Assembly: GCF_003385235.1 (NCBI RefSeq)
Contig: NZ_PQIA01000011.1
Location: 59,946 to 123,945, forward strand
Length of the DNA stretch: 64,000 nt
Direction of reading: 5' to 3'
Origin: Amycolatopsis circi
GTDB taxonomy: Bacteria > Actinomycetota > Actinomycetes > Mycobacteriales > Pseudonocardiaceae
Of this stretch, positions 55,694-63,867 are shown in pieces. The notes below the pieces were generated by a model. It saw only the letters and a program-made list of their open reading frames with translations. It had not been told where the DNA came from and did not search any database. Within the stretch, counting starts at the first letter, position 1. Every line of letters begins with the position of its first letter. The translations under genes were made by a program, and so were the position numbers.

Positions 55694-57775
55694 TTACCGG
55701 CGACCGATCCGGCCAGGCAATCCGAAGCTGCCCTTCTTCCACACGGACACGATCGCCGGCCGCGGCTGGGAGGTTCCGCCGTCCGGCCAGTGCGAGGTCG
55801 GGTTCGCCGAACTCGGCGCGTCCTCGCCCGGATGCTGCACCGCGACGAGCACGAGGTTCTCGGTGACGACGGGACCGCACGTCTCGGCGCCGACCGGCAC
55901 GGACAGGAACTGCTTCACGTGCCCGCGCTCGGGACCGGTCACCGGAACCGAGAAGAGACCGTCGTTCGCGCCGAGGGTGTTGCCGTCGGTGGAGATCCAC
56001 AGGTTGCCGTGCGGGTCGAAGGCCACGTTGTCCGGGCACGAGATCGGGCTGACCTGGTCCTTCGGGAAACCGCCGAAGTAGGTGTCGGCCGTGGCCGGGT
56101 CTCCGCAGACGAGCAGCAGCCGCCAGGAGAACCGGGTCGCGGCGGCATCGCCGCGGTCCTCGTCCCATTCGAGGATGTGCCCGTTCTTGTTGCGGGTGCG
56201 CGGGTTCGCCTCGTCCGGAGCCGCCTTGCCCGCCGCGCCGCGGTCGGAGTTGTTGGTGAGCGCGGCGTAGATCCGGCCGTTGACCGGGTTCGGCTCGATG
56301 TCCTCCGGACGGTCCATTTTGGTCGCCCCGGCGCGGTCGGCGGCCTGGCGGGTGAACACGTAGACCTCCTCCGCGGTGAATCCGTCCACAAAGGACTTGT
56401 CACCGCTGGCCAGGGGAATCCACTCGCCGGTGCCGTCGAACTCGCCGTCGGCGGGCAGCTTGCCGGAGCCGTCGATCTCGCCGGGGCTGTTGCCGGAGAA
56501 CTTGGCGACGTACAGGGTTCCGTCGTCCAGCAGCGCCGAATTATGCCGCCGGGCGAGCGCGGACTGCCCCTTCTTGTACTTGCCCTTCGAGACGAACTTG
56601 TAGATGTACTCGAACCGCTCGTCGTCGCCGGAGTACACCGCGACCCGGCCGTCCGCGGTGATCTTGACGTTCGCCGCCTCGTGCTTGAACCGGCCGAGCG
56701 CGGTGTGCTTCACCGGCGTGGAATGCGGATCGTTCGGATCGATCTCCACGACCCAGCCGAACCGGTTGGGCTCGTTGGGTTCGCGCGAAACGTCCCAGCG
56801 CTTGTCGAACCGCTCCCATTTGCGCGTGCTCTCGCCGGTGCCGATCGCGTACCGCTTGAGCCGCGCGGCCTCCGCCGGCTCGGAAACCTTGTCCGCGTGG
56901 GCGAAGTACTGGTGGAAGTTCTCCTCGCCGGACAGCACGGTGCCCCACGGCGTGACGCCGCCGGAGCAGTTGTTCTGTGTGCCGCGCACGCGCTTTCCGG
57001 ACGGGTCGGCCGACGTCTTGAGGTGCTTCGAACCGGCCGCCGGACCACGCACCTCGAAGATCGTGTCGAGGGTGATCCGCCGGTTCAGCGGGCTCGGAAT
57101 GGTGCGCAGCGCGCCGCCGATCGGATCGCGAAGCGTCTGCAGCACCGACAATCCGTGCGCCGCCCAGGCGATCTTCACCTGCTCCTCGGTGGGATTGGCC
57201 GGGTCGTACTGATCGGCCGGGAAGAGGTGCACCTCGGTGGTGTACTCGTGGTTGACCACCAGCAGATTGCGCAGCCCGAGCGGGTCCTGCGGGATCAGGC
57301 CGACGAAGTCGTTGTTGTAGCCGAACTGCTTGGCCTGCGCGGCCGCGGTCTGCTTGCGGAAGTCGAACTTCGGCGCGCCGGGGACCACCGGGTCGCCCCA
57401 GCGGATCACCACGTGCTGGGCGTAACCGTCGGGGATGCTGACGACGTCGAGTTTGTTCGGCGGCACCGGCGTGAAGTCCGTGCCGGGCACCGCGCGGCCT
57501 TTCGCCAACGGAGCTGGAGCTTGAGTCGGGGCGGCCGCCGCGGCAGTGCCGGACAGCGCGGCGAAACCGCCCGCCGCCGCGGCCATTACCGCGCCCGCCT
57601 TGAACACCCCGCGACGCGAGACGCCCTTGGCGATGTCGCCGAAGTATTCGTTGCCGGTCGGGTTCGGGGCCTCGTGCGCGCAGGCGTTGCCGCAGCGGTA
57701 CTCGCAGGTGATCGGTGACCGGCCGCCGGAATGCGCGGTGAACAAGGGCAGCAGTCGTCCGGGCTCCAGGGACAC
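55694..57775 (-). CDS. phoX: PhoX family alkaline phosphatase, Tat-exported
   Basis: 693 residues. A twin-arginine signal SRRGVFKAGA is at residues 53-62, followed by VMAAAAGGFAALSGTAAAA, so it is exported folded. PhoX/DUF839 features: LLVVNHEYTTEV near 172, NNCSGGVTPWGTVLSGEENF near 268, RFGWVVEIDPND near 340, VAVYSGDDERFEYIYKFVS near 384, and RPEDIEPNPVNGRIYAALTN near 500. PhoX enzymes use Ca and Fe to release phosphate from esters outside the cell. The long N-terminus before the RR motif is usual for actinobacterial PhoX. Expected to be phosphate-regulated, but no clear PHO box is visible. Confidence 0.93.
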   Translation of the reverse strand: MSLEPGRLLPLFTAHSGGRSPITCEYRCGNACAHEAPNPTGNEYFGDIAKGVSRRGVFKAGAVMAAAAGGFAALSGTAAAAAPTQAPAPLAKGRAVPGTDFTPVPPNKLDVVSIPDGYAQHVVIRWGDPVVPGAPKFDFRKQTAAAQAKQFGYNNDFVGLIPQDPLGLRNLLVVNHEYTTEVHLFPADQYDPANPTEEQVKIAWAAHGLSVLQTLRDPIGGALRTIPSPLNRRITLDTIFEVRGPAAGSKHLKTSADPSGKRVRGTQNNCSGGVTPWGTVLSGEENFHQYFAHADKVSEPAEAARLKRYAIGTGESTRKWERFDKRWDVSREPNEPNRFGWVVEIDPNDPHSTPVKHTALGRFKHEAANVKITADGRVAVYSGDDERFEYIYKFVSKGKYKKGQSALARRHNSALLDDGTLYVAKFSGNSPGEIDGSGKLPADGEFDGTGEWIPLASGDKSFVDGFTAEEVYVFTRQAADRAGATKMDRPEDIEPNPVNGRIYAALTNNSDRGAAGKAAPDEANPRTRNKNGHILEWDEDRGDAAATRFSWRLLLVCGDPATADTYFGGFPKDQVSPISCPDNVAFDPHGNLWISTDGNTLGANDGLFSVPVTGPERGHVKQFLSVPVGAETCGPVVTENLVLVAVQHPGEDAPSSANPTSHWPDGGTSQPRPAIVSVWKKGSFGLPGRIGRR

Positions 57776-57881
57776 GGGGCCTCCAGGGTCGCTTCTCGGT
57801 GGGAACCTGGCGACCGTATGCGGCGAAAACCCCCTTAATCGGACTAAAAGGTTAACAGCGGATGTATTCGGTGAAAGACGA

Positions 57882-57916
57882 CGATCGCCCCCGAACAGAC
57901 AGTCCGGGGGCGATCG
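57882..57916. terminator. Hairpin terminator of the MFS unit
   Basis: Perfect 12-bp arms CGATCGCCCCCG and CGGGGGCGATCG around 11 nt, 30 bp after the MFS stop. Confidence 0.8.
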
Positions 57917-57945
57917 CGGTGGGTGGCAGTGTCAGCCAGTAAGGC

Positions 57946-59166
57946 TCAGAACTCCTCGTCGCCGACGAGCGCGGCCTCCTTCGGCACGGTGTGCGGGTCG
58001 GCCTTCTTCTCCCGCTGCGAAAGCAGCACCGCGGCGATCACGCAGAGCACGGCGGCGACCAGGAACGGACCCTGCTCCCAGCCCATCCACTCGGCGATGT
58101 GGCCGACGAGCGTGGCCGCGACCGCGCCGCCGAACCAGCGGCAGAAGTTGTACCCGGCGCTCGCGACCGGCCGCGGCGCGTCGCTGATCGACATCGCGGT
58201 ACCGGTGAACAGCGTGTTCAGCAGCCCGGAAACCAGACCGGACACGATGATCCCGACGACCACCACCGGCTTGCTCGGGATGGCCAGCACCAGCATCAGC
58301 ACCGTGTAACCGGTCACCGCAAGCGCGGCCGCGTGCCGTTCGCCGAACCGGGCGGCCATCTTCGGCGCGAGCACCACGCCGGCGATCGCCACGCAGAGGC
58401 CCCAGCCGCAGAAGATCAGGCCGACGGCGATGGCATTCCAGCCGAGCACGAACGGGGACCAGGCGAGCACCGCGAAGAACGCGGCGGTGTACAGCGCCGA
58501 GGCGATCGACGTGCGCAGCAGGCCGGGGTGCTTGAGCGCGCGGATCGGGTCGAGCAGTTTGATCGGTTCTCGCTTCTCGTGCGAGTCGCTCTTCAGGAAG
58601 ATCGAGCACAGCACCAGCGCGGCGATCATCAGCACCGCGGTGCCGAGGAACGGACCGCGCCACGAGATCGTGCCCAGCAGCGCGCCAAGCAGCGGGCCGA
58701 CGGCGAGCCCGACGCCCAGCGCGGCCTCGTACAGCAGGATCGCGCCGGATTGGCCGCCGGTCGCCGCGCCGACGATCACCGACAGCGCGGTGGCGATGAA
58801 GAAGGCGTTGCCGAGCCCCCACACCGCACGCAGGCCGACGAGCTGTTCGATCGAACCAGCCGCGGCGCACAGCGCGGTCGCGGCGACGATCAGGGTCAGC
58901 CCGACCAGCACGGTCCGCTTGGCTCCGAACCGCGCGGACATCGCGCCGGTGAAGAGCATCGCGATCACCTGCACGCCGAGATACGACGTGAACAGCAGCG
59001 TGACCTGGGACGGCGTCGCGTTCAGGCCCTTGGCGATGGACAGCAGGATCGGGTCGACGAGGCCGATGCCCATGAACGCGATGACCGCGGCGAACGCGGT
59101 GATCCACACCTGTTTGGGCTGGCCTTTGACCGCGTCCAGCAGGCTCGAGTGGTGCTCAGCGCTCAT
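57946..59166 (-). CDS. MFS transporter
   Basis: 406 residues with 12 predicted membrane helices. MFS motifs: GAMSARFGAKRTVLVGLTLI between helices 2 and 3 and RAVWGLGNAFFIATALSVIV after helix 3. The DHA-type proline/glycine stretch in helix 5 (EAALGVGLAVGPLLGALLG) points to a drug:H+ antiporter. It overlaps the upstream MarR gene by 11 bp, so the two are one unit, and MarR probably represses it. Substrate unknown; drug or small-molecule efflux is likely. Confidence 0.9.
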   Translation of the reverse strand: MSAEHHSSLLDAVKGQPKQVWITAFAAVIAFMGIGLVDPILLSIAKGLNATPSQVTLLFTSYLGVQVIAMLFTGAMSARFGAKRTVLVGLTLIVAATALCAAAGSIEQLVGLRAVWGLGNAFFIATALSVIVGAATGGQSGAILLYEAALGVGLAVGPLLGALLGTISWRGPFLGTAVLMIAALVLCSIFLKSDSHEKREPIKLLDPIRALKHPGLLRTSIASALYTAAFFAVLAWSPFVLGWNAIAVGLIFCGWGLCVAIAGVVLAPKMAARFGERHAAALAVTGYTVLMLVLAIPSKPVVVVGIIVSGLVSGLLNTLFTGTAMSISDAPRPVASAGYNFCRWFGGAVAATLVGHIAEWMGWEQGPFLVAAVLCVIAAVLLSQREKKADPHTVPKEAALVGDEEF

Positions 59167-59650
59167 TGCGGATCAGTTCCTCCTTCGGGAGTTCGGGGGC
59201 TTCATTGGAGTGCGGGTCGTCGCGGTGGAAGTCGGCGATCAGCTTGGTGAGCGCGGGAAGCGCGGCATCGATGGCGGCGCGCTCGGCCGGGTCGAGACGG
59301 TCGAGCAGCGCCCGCAGCTCCGCCTCTCGGCCGGCGATCATTTCGGCGTAGAACCGCTCGCCTTCCGGGGTGGCCTCCACGAGCACGGCGCGCCCGTCCT
59401 CCGGGTCGGGACGGCGGGTCACCATGCCGAGCCGTTCGAGCCTGCGCACGACGTCGGTCATCGACGGCATCCGCACGCGCTCGAGCCGGGAGAGCCTGCT
59501 CATCCGGCTGGGCCCCCGGCCGACCAGCTCCGACAGCACCGACCCCTGAGTGAGGGTCAGCAGCTGCGCTGATTCGCGGCGCACCAGGTAGTACAGCCGG
59601 AACACCACCGGCCGCAGCCGCTGCGCCAGATCGCCTCTCGAGGAAGTCAC
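59156..59650 (-). CDS. MarR family transcriptional regulator
   Basis: 164 residues from GTG 59650. Winged helix: LTLTQGSVLSELVGRGPSRM, MSRLSRLERVRMPSMTDVVR (recognition helix near 58-72), RLERLGMVTRRPDPEDGRAV and the wing tip DPEDGR. The operator TTAGC-TAG-GCTAA lies directly before the start codon, so a leaderless transcript that is autorepressed is likely. It controls the MFS gene that overlaps its 3' end. The ligand is unknown but should be the pump's substrate or a related compound. Confidence 0.9.
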   Translation of the reverse strand: MTSSRGDLAQRLRPVVFRLYYLVRRESAQLLTLTQGSVLSELVGRGPSRMSRLSRLERVRMPSMTDVVRRLERLGMVTRRPDPEDGRAVLVEATPEGERFYAEMIAGREAELRALLDRLDPAERAAIDAALPALTKLIADFHRDDPHSNEAPELPKEELIRNER

Positions 59651-59678
59651 TTAGCTAGGCTAACAAAAATTAGTTAGG
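59651..59678. promoter_or_regulatory. MarR operator and promoter region
   Basis: TTAGC-TAG-GCTAA (59651-59663) is a perfect 5-bp-arm dyad and is repeated in part as TTAGTTAGG at 59670. It is A+T-rich compared with its surroundings and directly adjoins GTG 59650. Confidence 0.65.
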
Positions 59679-59735
59679 GTGGCGAAGTAATTCGGCTCAC
59701 AAGGTGGTCCAGTCCAGGACCCCTAGGCTGGACAA

Positions 59736-60374
59736 GTGGATGCGGTGATCTTCGACCTCGACGGCGTACTGGTGGACTCCGAGACGACGTGGGACGAGGT
59801 GCGCCGCGCCGTAGTCGCCGAGCACGGCGGGACCTGGCGGCCGGAGGCGACCCGCGCGCAACAGGGGATGAGCACGCCGGAATGGGCGCGCTACCTGGTG
59901 GAAACCCTGGGCGCGCGGCTCACCCCGGACGAGATCGCGGGCATCGTGATCGACGAGATGGCCGCCCGCTACGCCGACCGCCCGCCGGTGATCGACGGCG
60001 CGGACCAGGTTGTGCGGGAGATCTCCCGGCACTGGCCGGTCGCGATCGCCAGCTCGTCGCCGCCGGTGCTGATCCACTCGTTCCTGACCGCGTGCGACCT
60101 GACGTCGCTGGTCCCGGTGGCGGTGTCGAGCGAGGAAGTGGCCGCGGGCAAGCCCGAGCCGGACGTCTACCTGCGCGCGGCGATGCTGCTGAACGTCGAA
60201 GCTTCGCGTTGCGCCGCCGTGGAGGACTCGACGAATGGCTTGCGCGCGGCGTTCGCGGCGGACATGACGGTGTTCGCGGTGCCGAACCCGCACTTCCCGC
60301 CGGACCCGGAGGTACTGCGGGACGCCACCGTGCTGCCGAACCTGGCCGCGCTGCCCGCCGCACTCAGGGAGTGA
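59736..60374 (+). CDS. HAD-superfamily phosphatase
   Basis: 212 residues. HAD motifs: I FDLDGVLVDSE (6-16, nucleophile Asp and acid Asp), II AIASSSPP near 104, III GKPEPDVYL near 139, IV VEDSTNG near 163. A cap domain (TWDEVRRAVVAEHGG, EWARYLVETLGARLTPDE) sits between I and II, as in beta-phosphoglucomutase-like and sugar-phosphatase members. Substrate not predictable. It diverges from the marR gene with an 85-bp gap that includes the MarR operator, so MarR may influence it. Confidence 0.92.
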   Translation: MDAVIFDLDGVLVDSETTWDEVRRAVVAEHGGTWRPEATRAQQGMSTPEWARYLVETLGARLTPDEIAGIVIDEMAARYADRPPVIDGADQVVREISRHWPVAIASSSPPVLIHSFLTACDLTSLVPVAVSSEEVAAGKPEPDVYLRAAMLLNVEASRCAAVEDSTNGLRAAFAADMTVFAVPNPHFPPDPEVLRDATVLPNLAALPAALRE

Positions 60375-60481
60375 CGCAGCCCACAGCGGCAAATAACCCC
60401 AAATCGGTCGCAGCCAGTATCCGGCCGATCGCGCAGTGCCATCCTGAACGTCTGCCAACAAGATCGGCGTCAGGGGTGGAA

Positions 60482-61345
60482 ATGGCTGCACCAGAACAGG
60501 ATTGGGACATCGTCAGCAGCGTCGGACTGACCGCGCTCGGGGTGGCCGCGGGCCGGGCGATCGCGACCGGAGAACCGGATCCGCTGATCGAGGATCCGTA
60601 CGCGGCGGAGTTCGTGCGCGCCGCGAATCCGCCGCGGCCGATGCCGATCGAACCCGTCGACGACCCGCTGTGGATGGCGATGGCCGATTACCTCGCGGTG
60701 CGGTCCCGGTTCTTCGACGAGGTGGTCACCGGCACGGACGCGCCGCAGGTGGTGATCCTCGCCGCCGGGCTCGACGCCCGCGCGTACCGGCTCGACCTGT
60801 CCGGCCGCGACGTCTACGAGGTGGACCAGCCGCGGGTGCTCGCGTTCAAACAGGACGTGCTGGACGGCCTCGGCGCGGCCCCGCGCTGCCGCCGCCACGC
60901 GATCGGAGCCGACCTGCGCGAGGACTGGCCCGCCGCCTTGGAAAACGCCGGGTTCGACCGCACGCGGCCGTCGGTGTGGATCGCCGAAGGGCTGCTGCCG
61001 TATCTGCCCGCGCGGGCGGAAGAACTGCTGTTCGACCTCGTGCACGCCCGAAGCGCGCCGGGCAGCCGGGTCGGCATCGAGCACATCCCCGACCTCGGCG
61101 GAACCGAAATCCTCGACACCATCCGGAGTTCGGACGCCGGAGCGCGGCTCGGCCTGGACGTGAACGACGTGCTCTCGACCGAACCGCGGCGGAACCCGGT
61201 CGAATGGCTCGCCGGACAGGGCTGGCGGACGACCGTCGACCGCGCGGGCGACCTCGCCGACCGGTACGGCAAACAACTGGGCGATCCCTTCGGTGACGTG
61301 ATGACGAAGACCGAACTGGTGACCGCCGACCTGAACCCTCGTTAA
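60482..61345 (+). CDS. SAM-dependent methyltransferase, LCM/PF04072 type
   Basis: 287 residues from ATG 60482 (AGGGG 5 bp upstream). Typical of the actinobacterial family of putative O-methyltransferases: SSVGLTALGVAAGRAIAT near 12, LIEDPYAAEFV near 34, AVRSRFFDEVV near 71, VVILAAGLDARAYRLD near 89 as the SAM-binding loop, VYEVDQPRVLAFK, and IAEGLLPYLPARAEELLFDL near 165. Substrates are unknown for nearly all members. Several such genes occur in each mycobacterial and amycolatopsid genome. The gene ends 3 bp before a type B palindrome. Confidence 0.9.
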   Translation: MAAPEQDWDIVSSVGLTALGVAAGRAIATGEPDPLIEDPYAAEFVRAANPPRPMPIEPVDDPLWMAMADYLAVRSRFFDEVVTGTDAPQVVILAAGLDARAYRLDLSGRDVYEVDQPRVLAFKQDVLDGLGAAPRCRRHAIGADLREDWPAALENAGFDRTRPSVWIAEGLLPYLPARAEELLFDLVHARSAPGSRVGIEHIPDLGGTEILDTIRSSDAGARLGLDVNDVLSTEPRRNPVEWLAGQGWRTTVDRAGDLADRYGKQLGDPFGDVMTKTELVTADLNPR

Positions 61346-61347
61346 CG

Positions 61348-61398
61348 CCGTGAAGGACTCCTTGAGGGAATCAGATTCCCTCAAGGAGTCCTTCACGG
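61348..61398. repeat. Palindromic intergenic repeat, type B, copy 7
   Basis: 51 bp with perfect 25-bp arms and a central A, same as copy 2 at 27753. It lies between the convergent methyltransferase and ino1 genes and probably terminates both. Confidence 0.9.
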
Positions 61399-61416
61399 AC
61401 TTCAGGCAGGCTGGGC

Positions 61417-62505
61417 TCAGCGCTCCAGTTCGCCGCGGATGAAGGCGTCGACCGCGTCACGGGCGGTCGAGTCGTCGTACTGCTCCGGCGGCGACTTCAT
61501 GAAGTAGGACGACGCGGACAGGATCGGGCCGCCGATGCCGCGGTCCTTGGCGATCTTCGCCGCGCGCACCGCGTCGATGATGATGCCCGCCGAGTTGGGG
61601 GAGTCCCACACCTCGAGCTTGTACTCGAGGTTCAGCGGCACGTCGCCGAACGCGCGGCCCTCGAGGCGGACGTAGGCCCACTTGCGGTCGTCGAGCCACT
61701 GCACGTAGTCCGACGGTCCGATGTGGACATTGCCCTTGCCGAGTTCGCGGTCCACCTGCGAGGTGACCGACTGGGTCTTCGAGATCTTCTTCGACTCGAG
61801 CCGCTCCAGCTCCTTCATGTTCAGGAAGTCCATGTTCCCGCCCACGTTGAGCTGCATCGTGCGGTCGAGCTGCACGCCGCGGTCCTCGAACAGCTTCGCC
61901 AGCACGCGGTGCGTGATGGTGGCGCCGACCTGGGACTTGATGTCGTCGCCGACGATCGGGACGCCCGCGTCCTCGAACTTCTTCGCCCACTCGGGGTCGG
62001 AAGCGATGAAGACCGGCAGCGCGTTGACGAACGCGACGTTCGCGTCGATCGCGGCTTGCGCGTAGAACTTGTCGGCCTCTTCGGACCCGACGGGAAGGTA
62101 GGAGACGAGCACGTCGACCTGTGCGTCGCGCAGCGCGCCGACCACGTCGACCGGAGTCTCGTCGGACTCCTCGATCGTCTCGCGGTAGAAGCGGCCGAGG
62201 CCGTCGAAGGTGTGCCCGCGCTGGACGGTGACGCCGAGCGGCGGCACGTCGGCGATCTTGATCGTGTTGTTCTCGCTGGCGGAGATCGCCTCCGAGAGGT
62301 CCCGGCCGACCTTCTTCGCGTCGACGTCGAACGCGGCGACGAACTCGATGTCGCGCACGTGGTACTCGCCGAACTGGACGTGCATCAAACCGGGGACCCG
62401 CGCGGCGGGATCCGCGTCGCGGTAGTACTGCACACCCTGGACCAGCGACGAGGCGCAGTTGCCGACGCCCACGATGGCCACCCGAACGCGGCGGTTCTCG
62501 CCCAT
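61417..62505 (-). CDS. ino1: myo-Inositol-1-phosphate synthase
   Basis: 362 residues from ATG 62505 (AAGGAG 8 bp upstream), the size of actinobacterial enzymes. NAD-binding [13 protein letters not shown] near 13, [15 protein letters not shown] near 58, [20 protein letters not shown] near 130, [15 protein letters not shown] near 185, [12 protein letters not shown] near 215 and [12 protein letters not shown] near 236. It turns glucose 6-phosphate into inositol 1-phosphate for phosphatidylinositol, mycothiol and related lipids. The upstream PadR gene (65 bp away, same strand) and downstream arrangement match Rv0046c-Rv0047c of M. tuberculosis. Confidence 0.96.
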   Translation of the reverse strand: MGENRRVRVAIVGVGNCASSLVQGVQYYRDADPAARVPGLMHVQFGEYHVRDIEFVAAFDVDAKKVGRDLSEAISASENNTIKIADVPPLGVTVQRGHTFDGLGRFYRETIEESDETPVDVVGALRDAQVDVLVSYLPVGSEEADKFYAQAAIDANVAFVNALPVFIASDPEWAKKFEDAGVPIVGDDIKSQVGATITHRVLAKLFEDRGVQLDRTMQLNVGGNMDFLNMKELERLESKKISKTQSVTSQVDRELGKGNVHIGPSDYVQWLDDRKWAYVRLEGRAFGDVPLNLEYKLEVWDSPNSAGIIIDAVRAAKIAKDRGIGGPILSASSYFMKSPPEQYDDSTARDAVDAFIRGELER

Positions 62506-62570
62506 GCCGGTTTCTCCTTCAATCTCATTCACTTGCATCTGCAGGTCTGCCGCGCCGTTGCGGCCGCCGC

Positions 62571-63128
62571 TCAACTCGGTCCCGGCTGCTCCGGGCCGCG
62601 CTGCTCGGCTTGTTCGTGCGCGATCAGCTCGTTGAGCCAGCGCACCTCCCGCTCGCTCGACTCCAGCCCCAGCCGGTGCAGCTCGCGGGTGTAACGGTCG
62701 ATCTTCTCCTCGGCCCTGGCCAGCGCGTCCCGCAATCCTTCGCGCCGCTCCTCGACGCGGCGGCGCCGTCCTTCCAGGATTCGCATCCTGACGTCGGCCG
62801 GTGTCCGCGAGAAGAACGCCAGGTGGACGCCGAATCCCTCGTCGTCCCACGTCTGCGGCCCCGCGTCGCCGAGAAGTTCGGCGAAGCGTTCCTTGCCCTC
62901 GGCGGTGAGCTTGTAGACGCGGCGGCCGCGCCGGGACCAGGCCCGGTCGTCCGCCTCGTCGAACTCCTCGACGAGATAACCGGCCCGAAGCAGCCGGCGC
63001 AAGGTCGGATACAGCGAGCCGTACGAGAACGTCCGGAACATCCCGAGCGTCTCGTGCAAACGTTTGCGCAGCACGTACCCGTGCATGGGCGCCTCGTGCA
63101 GCAATCCGAGGATCGCGAGTTCGAGCAC
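62571..63128 (-). CDS. PadR family transcriptional regulator
   Basis: 185 residues from GTG 63128, chosen because PadR proteins begin at [19 protein letters not shown]. Winged helix: [35 protein letters not shown] and [14 protein letters not shown]. The C-terminal half is a long helical dimer domain ([40 protein letters not shown]). Probable operator TATATCG-CGC-CGATACA at 63209. It is the first gene of the ino1 unit and likely regulates inositol synthesis; equivalent to Rv0047c. Confidence 0.93.
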   Translation of the reverse strand: MLELAILGLLHEAPMHGYVLRKRLHETLGMFRTFSYGSLYPTLRRLLRAGYLVEEFDEADDRAWSRRGRRVYKLTAEGKERFAELLGDAGPQTWDDEGFGVHLAFFSRTPADVRMRILEGRRRRVEERREGLRDALARAEEKIDRYTRELHRLGLESSEREVRWLNELIAHEQAEQRGPEQPGPS

Positions 63129-63208
63129 ACCACACCCCGCTTTCGGGAATACGCCGCGACCGGCACCGTTGACCACACGGAACCGGCTCAGCCAACCTAC
63201 TCGCCGAC

Positions 63209-63225
63209 TATATCGCGCCGATACA
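63209..63225. promoter_or_regulatory. PadR operator candidate
   Basis: TATATCG-CGC-CGATACA is a near-perfect dyad (one mismatch) in an A+T-rich spot of the PadR/DUF5318 divergent region, 80 bp before the padR start. It resembles known PadR boxes built on TATATCG. Confidence 0.6.
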
Positions 63226-63374
63226 TCGGAGTGGCGGAAGTAACCCGCTACCAGCACTCGTCCGATGATCCGTGATCAGAGCGTTATCTAACTTTCGGCG
63301 TGTCCGAACGGTCGCACTGGGTACGGGAAAGCAGGGGGCACCGCGGACACAGAAAGAGCCCGTACTCTGTCCTC

Positions 63375-63776
63375 GTGCGAAACCAGCGGCAGGTTGTGGA
63401 TTACGCCTTGCAGCGCCGTGCGCTGCTGGCCGGCGTCCGCTCCGGACGCGTCGGAGACCACGAGGTCTGCGACGCGAGCCCGTACCTGCTCCGCGCGGCG
63501 AAGTTCCACGGCAGACCCGAGGACCGGGCCTGTCCGATGTGCCGCCGGGCGCCGCTGCACCTCGTTTCCTGGGTGTACGGCGACGAGCTCAAGCACGTCT
63601 CGGGATCGGCACGCACCCCCGCCGAACTGACCCGGATGGCCGGGGTTTTCGGGGAGTTCACCGTCTATGACGTAGAGGTGTGCCGGACGTGCCATTGGAA
63701 CCATCTGGTCCTGTCCTATGTCCTCGGCACGGGAGAGCCCCAGCCGACCCGGCCGCGAAGGACTGCCGGGCAGTGA
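63375..63776 (+). CDS. DUF5318 family zinc-ribbon-like protein
   Basis: 133 residues from GTG 63375, chosen because homologues begin at VRNQRQVVDYALQRRALLAG. CPMCRR near 55-60 and CRTCHW near 103-108 would bind one zinc ion. The middle HLVSWVYGDELKHVSGSART and VFGEFTVYDVEVC are conserved in the family. The order ino1, PadR, DUF5318, ponA1-like PBP matches Rv0046c to Rv0050 of M. tuberculosis, where the DUF5318 protein is Rv0049. Function unknown; a link to cell-wall synthesis is suggested by its constant neighbour. Confidence 0.9.
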   Translation: MRNQRQVVDYALQRRALLAGVRSGRVGDHEVCDASPYLLRAAKFHGRPEDRACPMCRRAPLHLVSWVYGDELKHVSGSARTPAELTRMAGVFGEFTVYDVEVCRTCHWNHLVLSYVLGTGEPQPTRPRRTAGQ

Positions 63777-63867
63777 CGAGTACCACAACCGCTGCAGAAC
63801 GCAGGGCGGCGCGCCGCTGTCCGTCCCGGACGCCGGCGCCGGCAGTGCAGCCCTCGGAGGCCCATTC

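Noticed and set aside
57776..57880. PHO box upstream of phoX
   Set aside because: TTTCACC and GTTAACC occur 20 bp apart on the minus strand, but the 11-bp direct-repeat spacing of a PhoP box is not met, so I do not call it.
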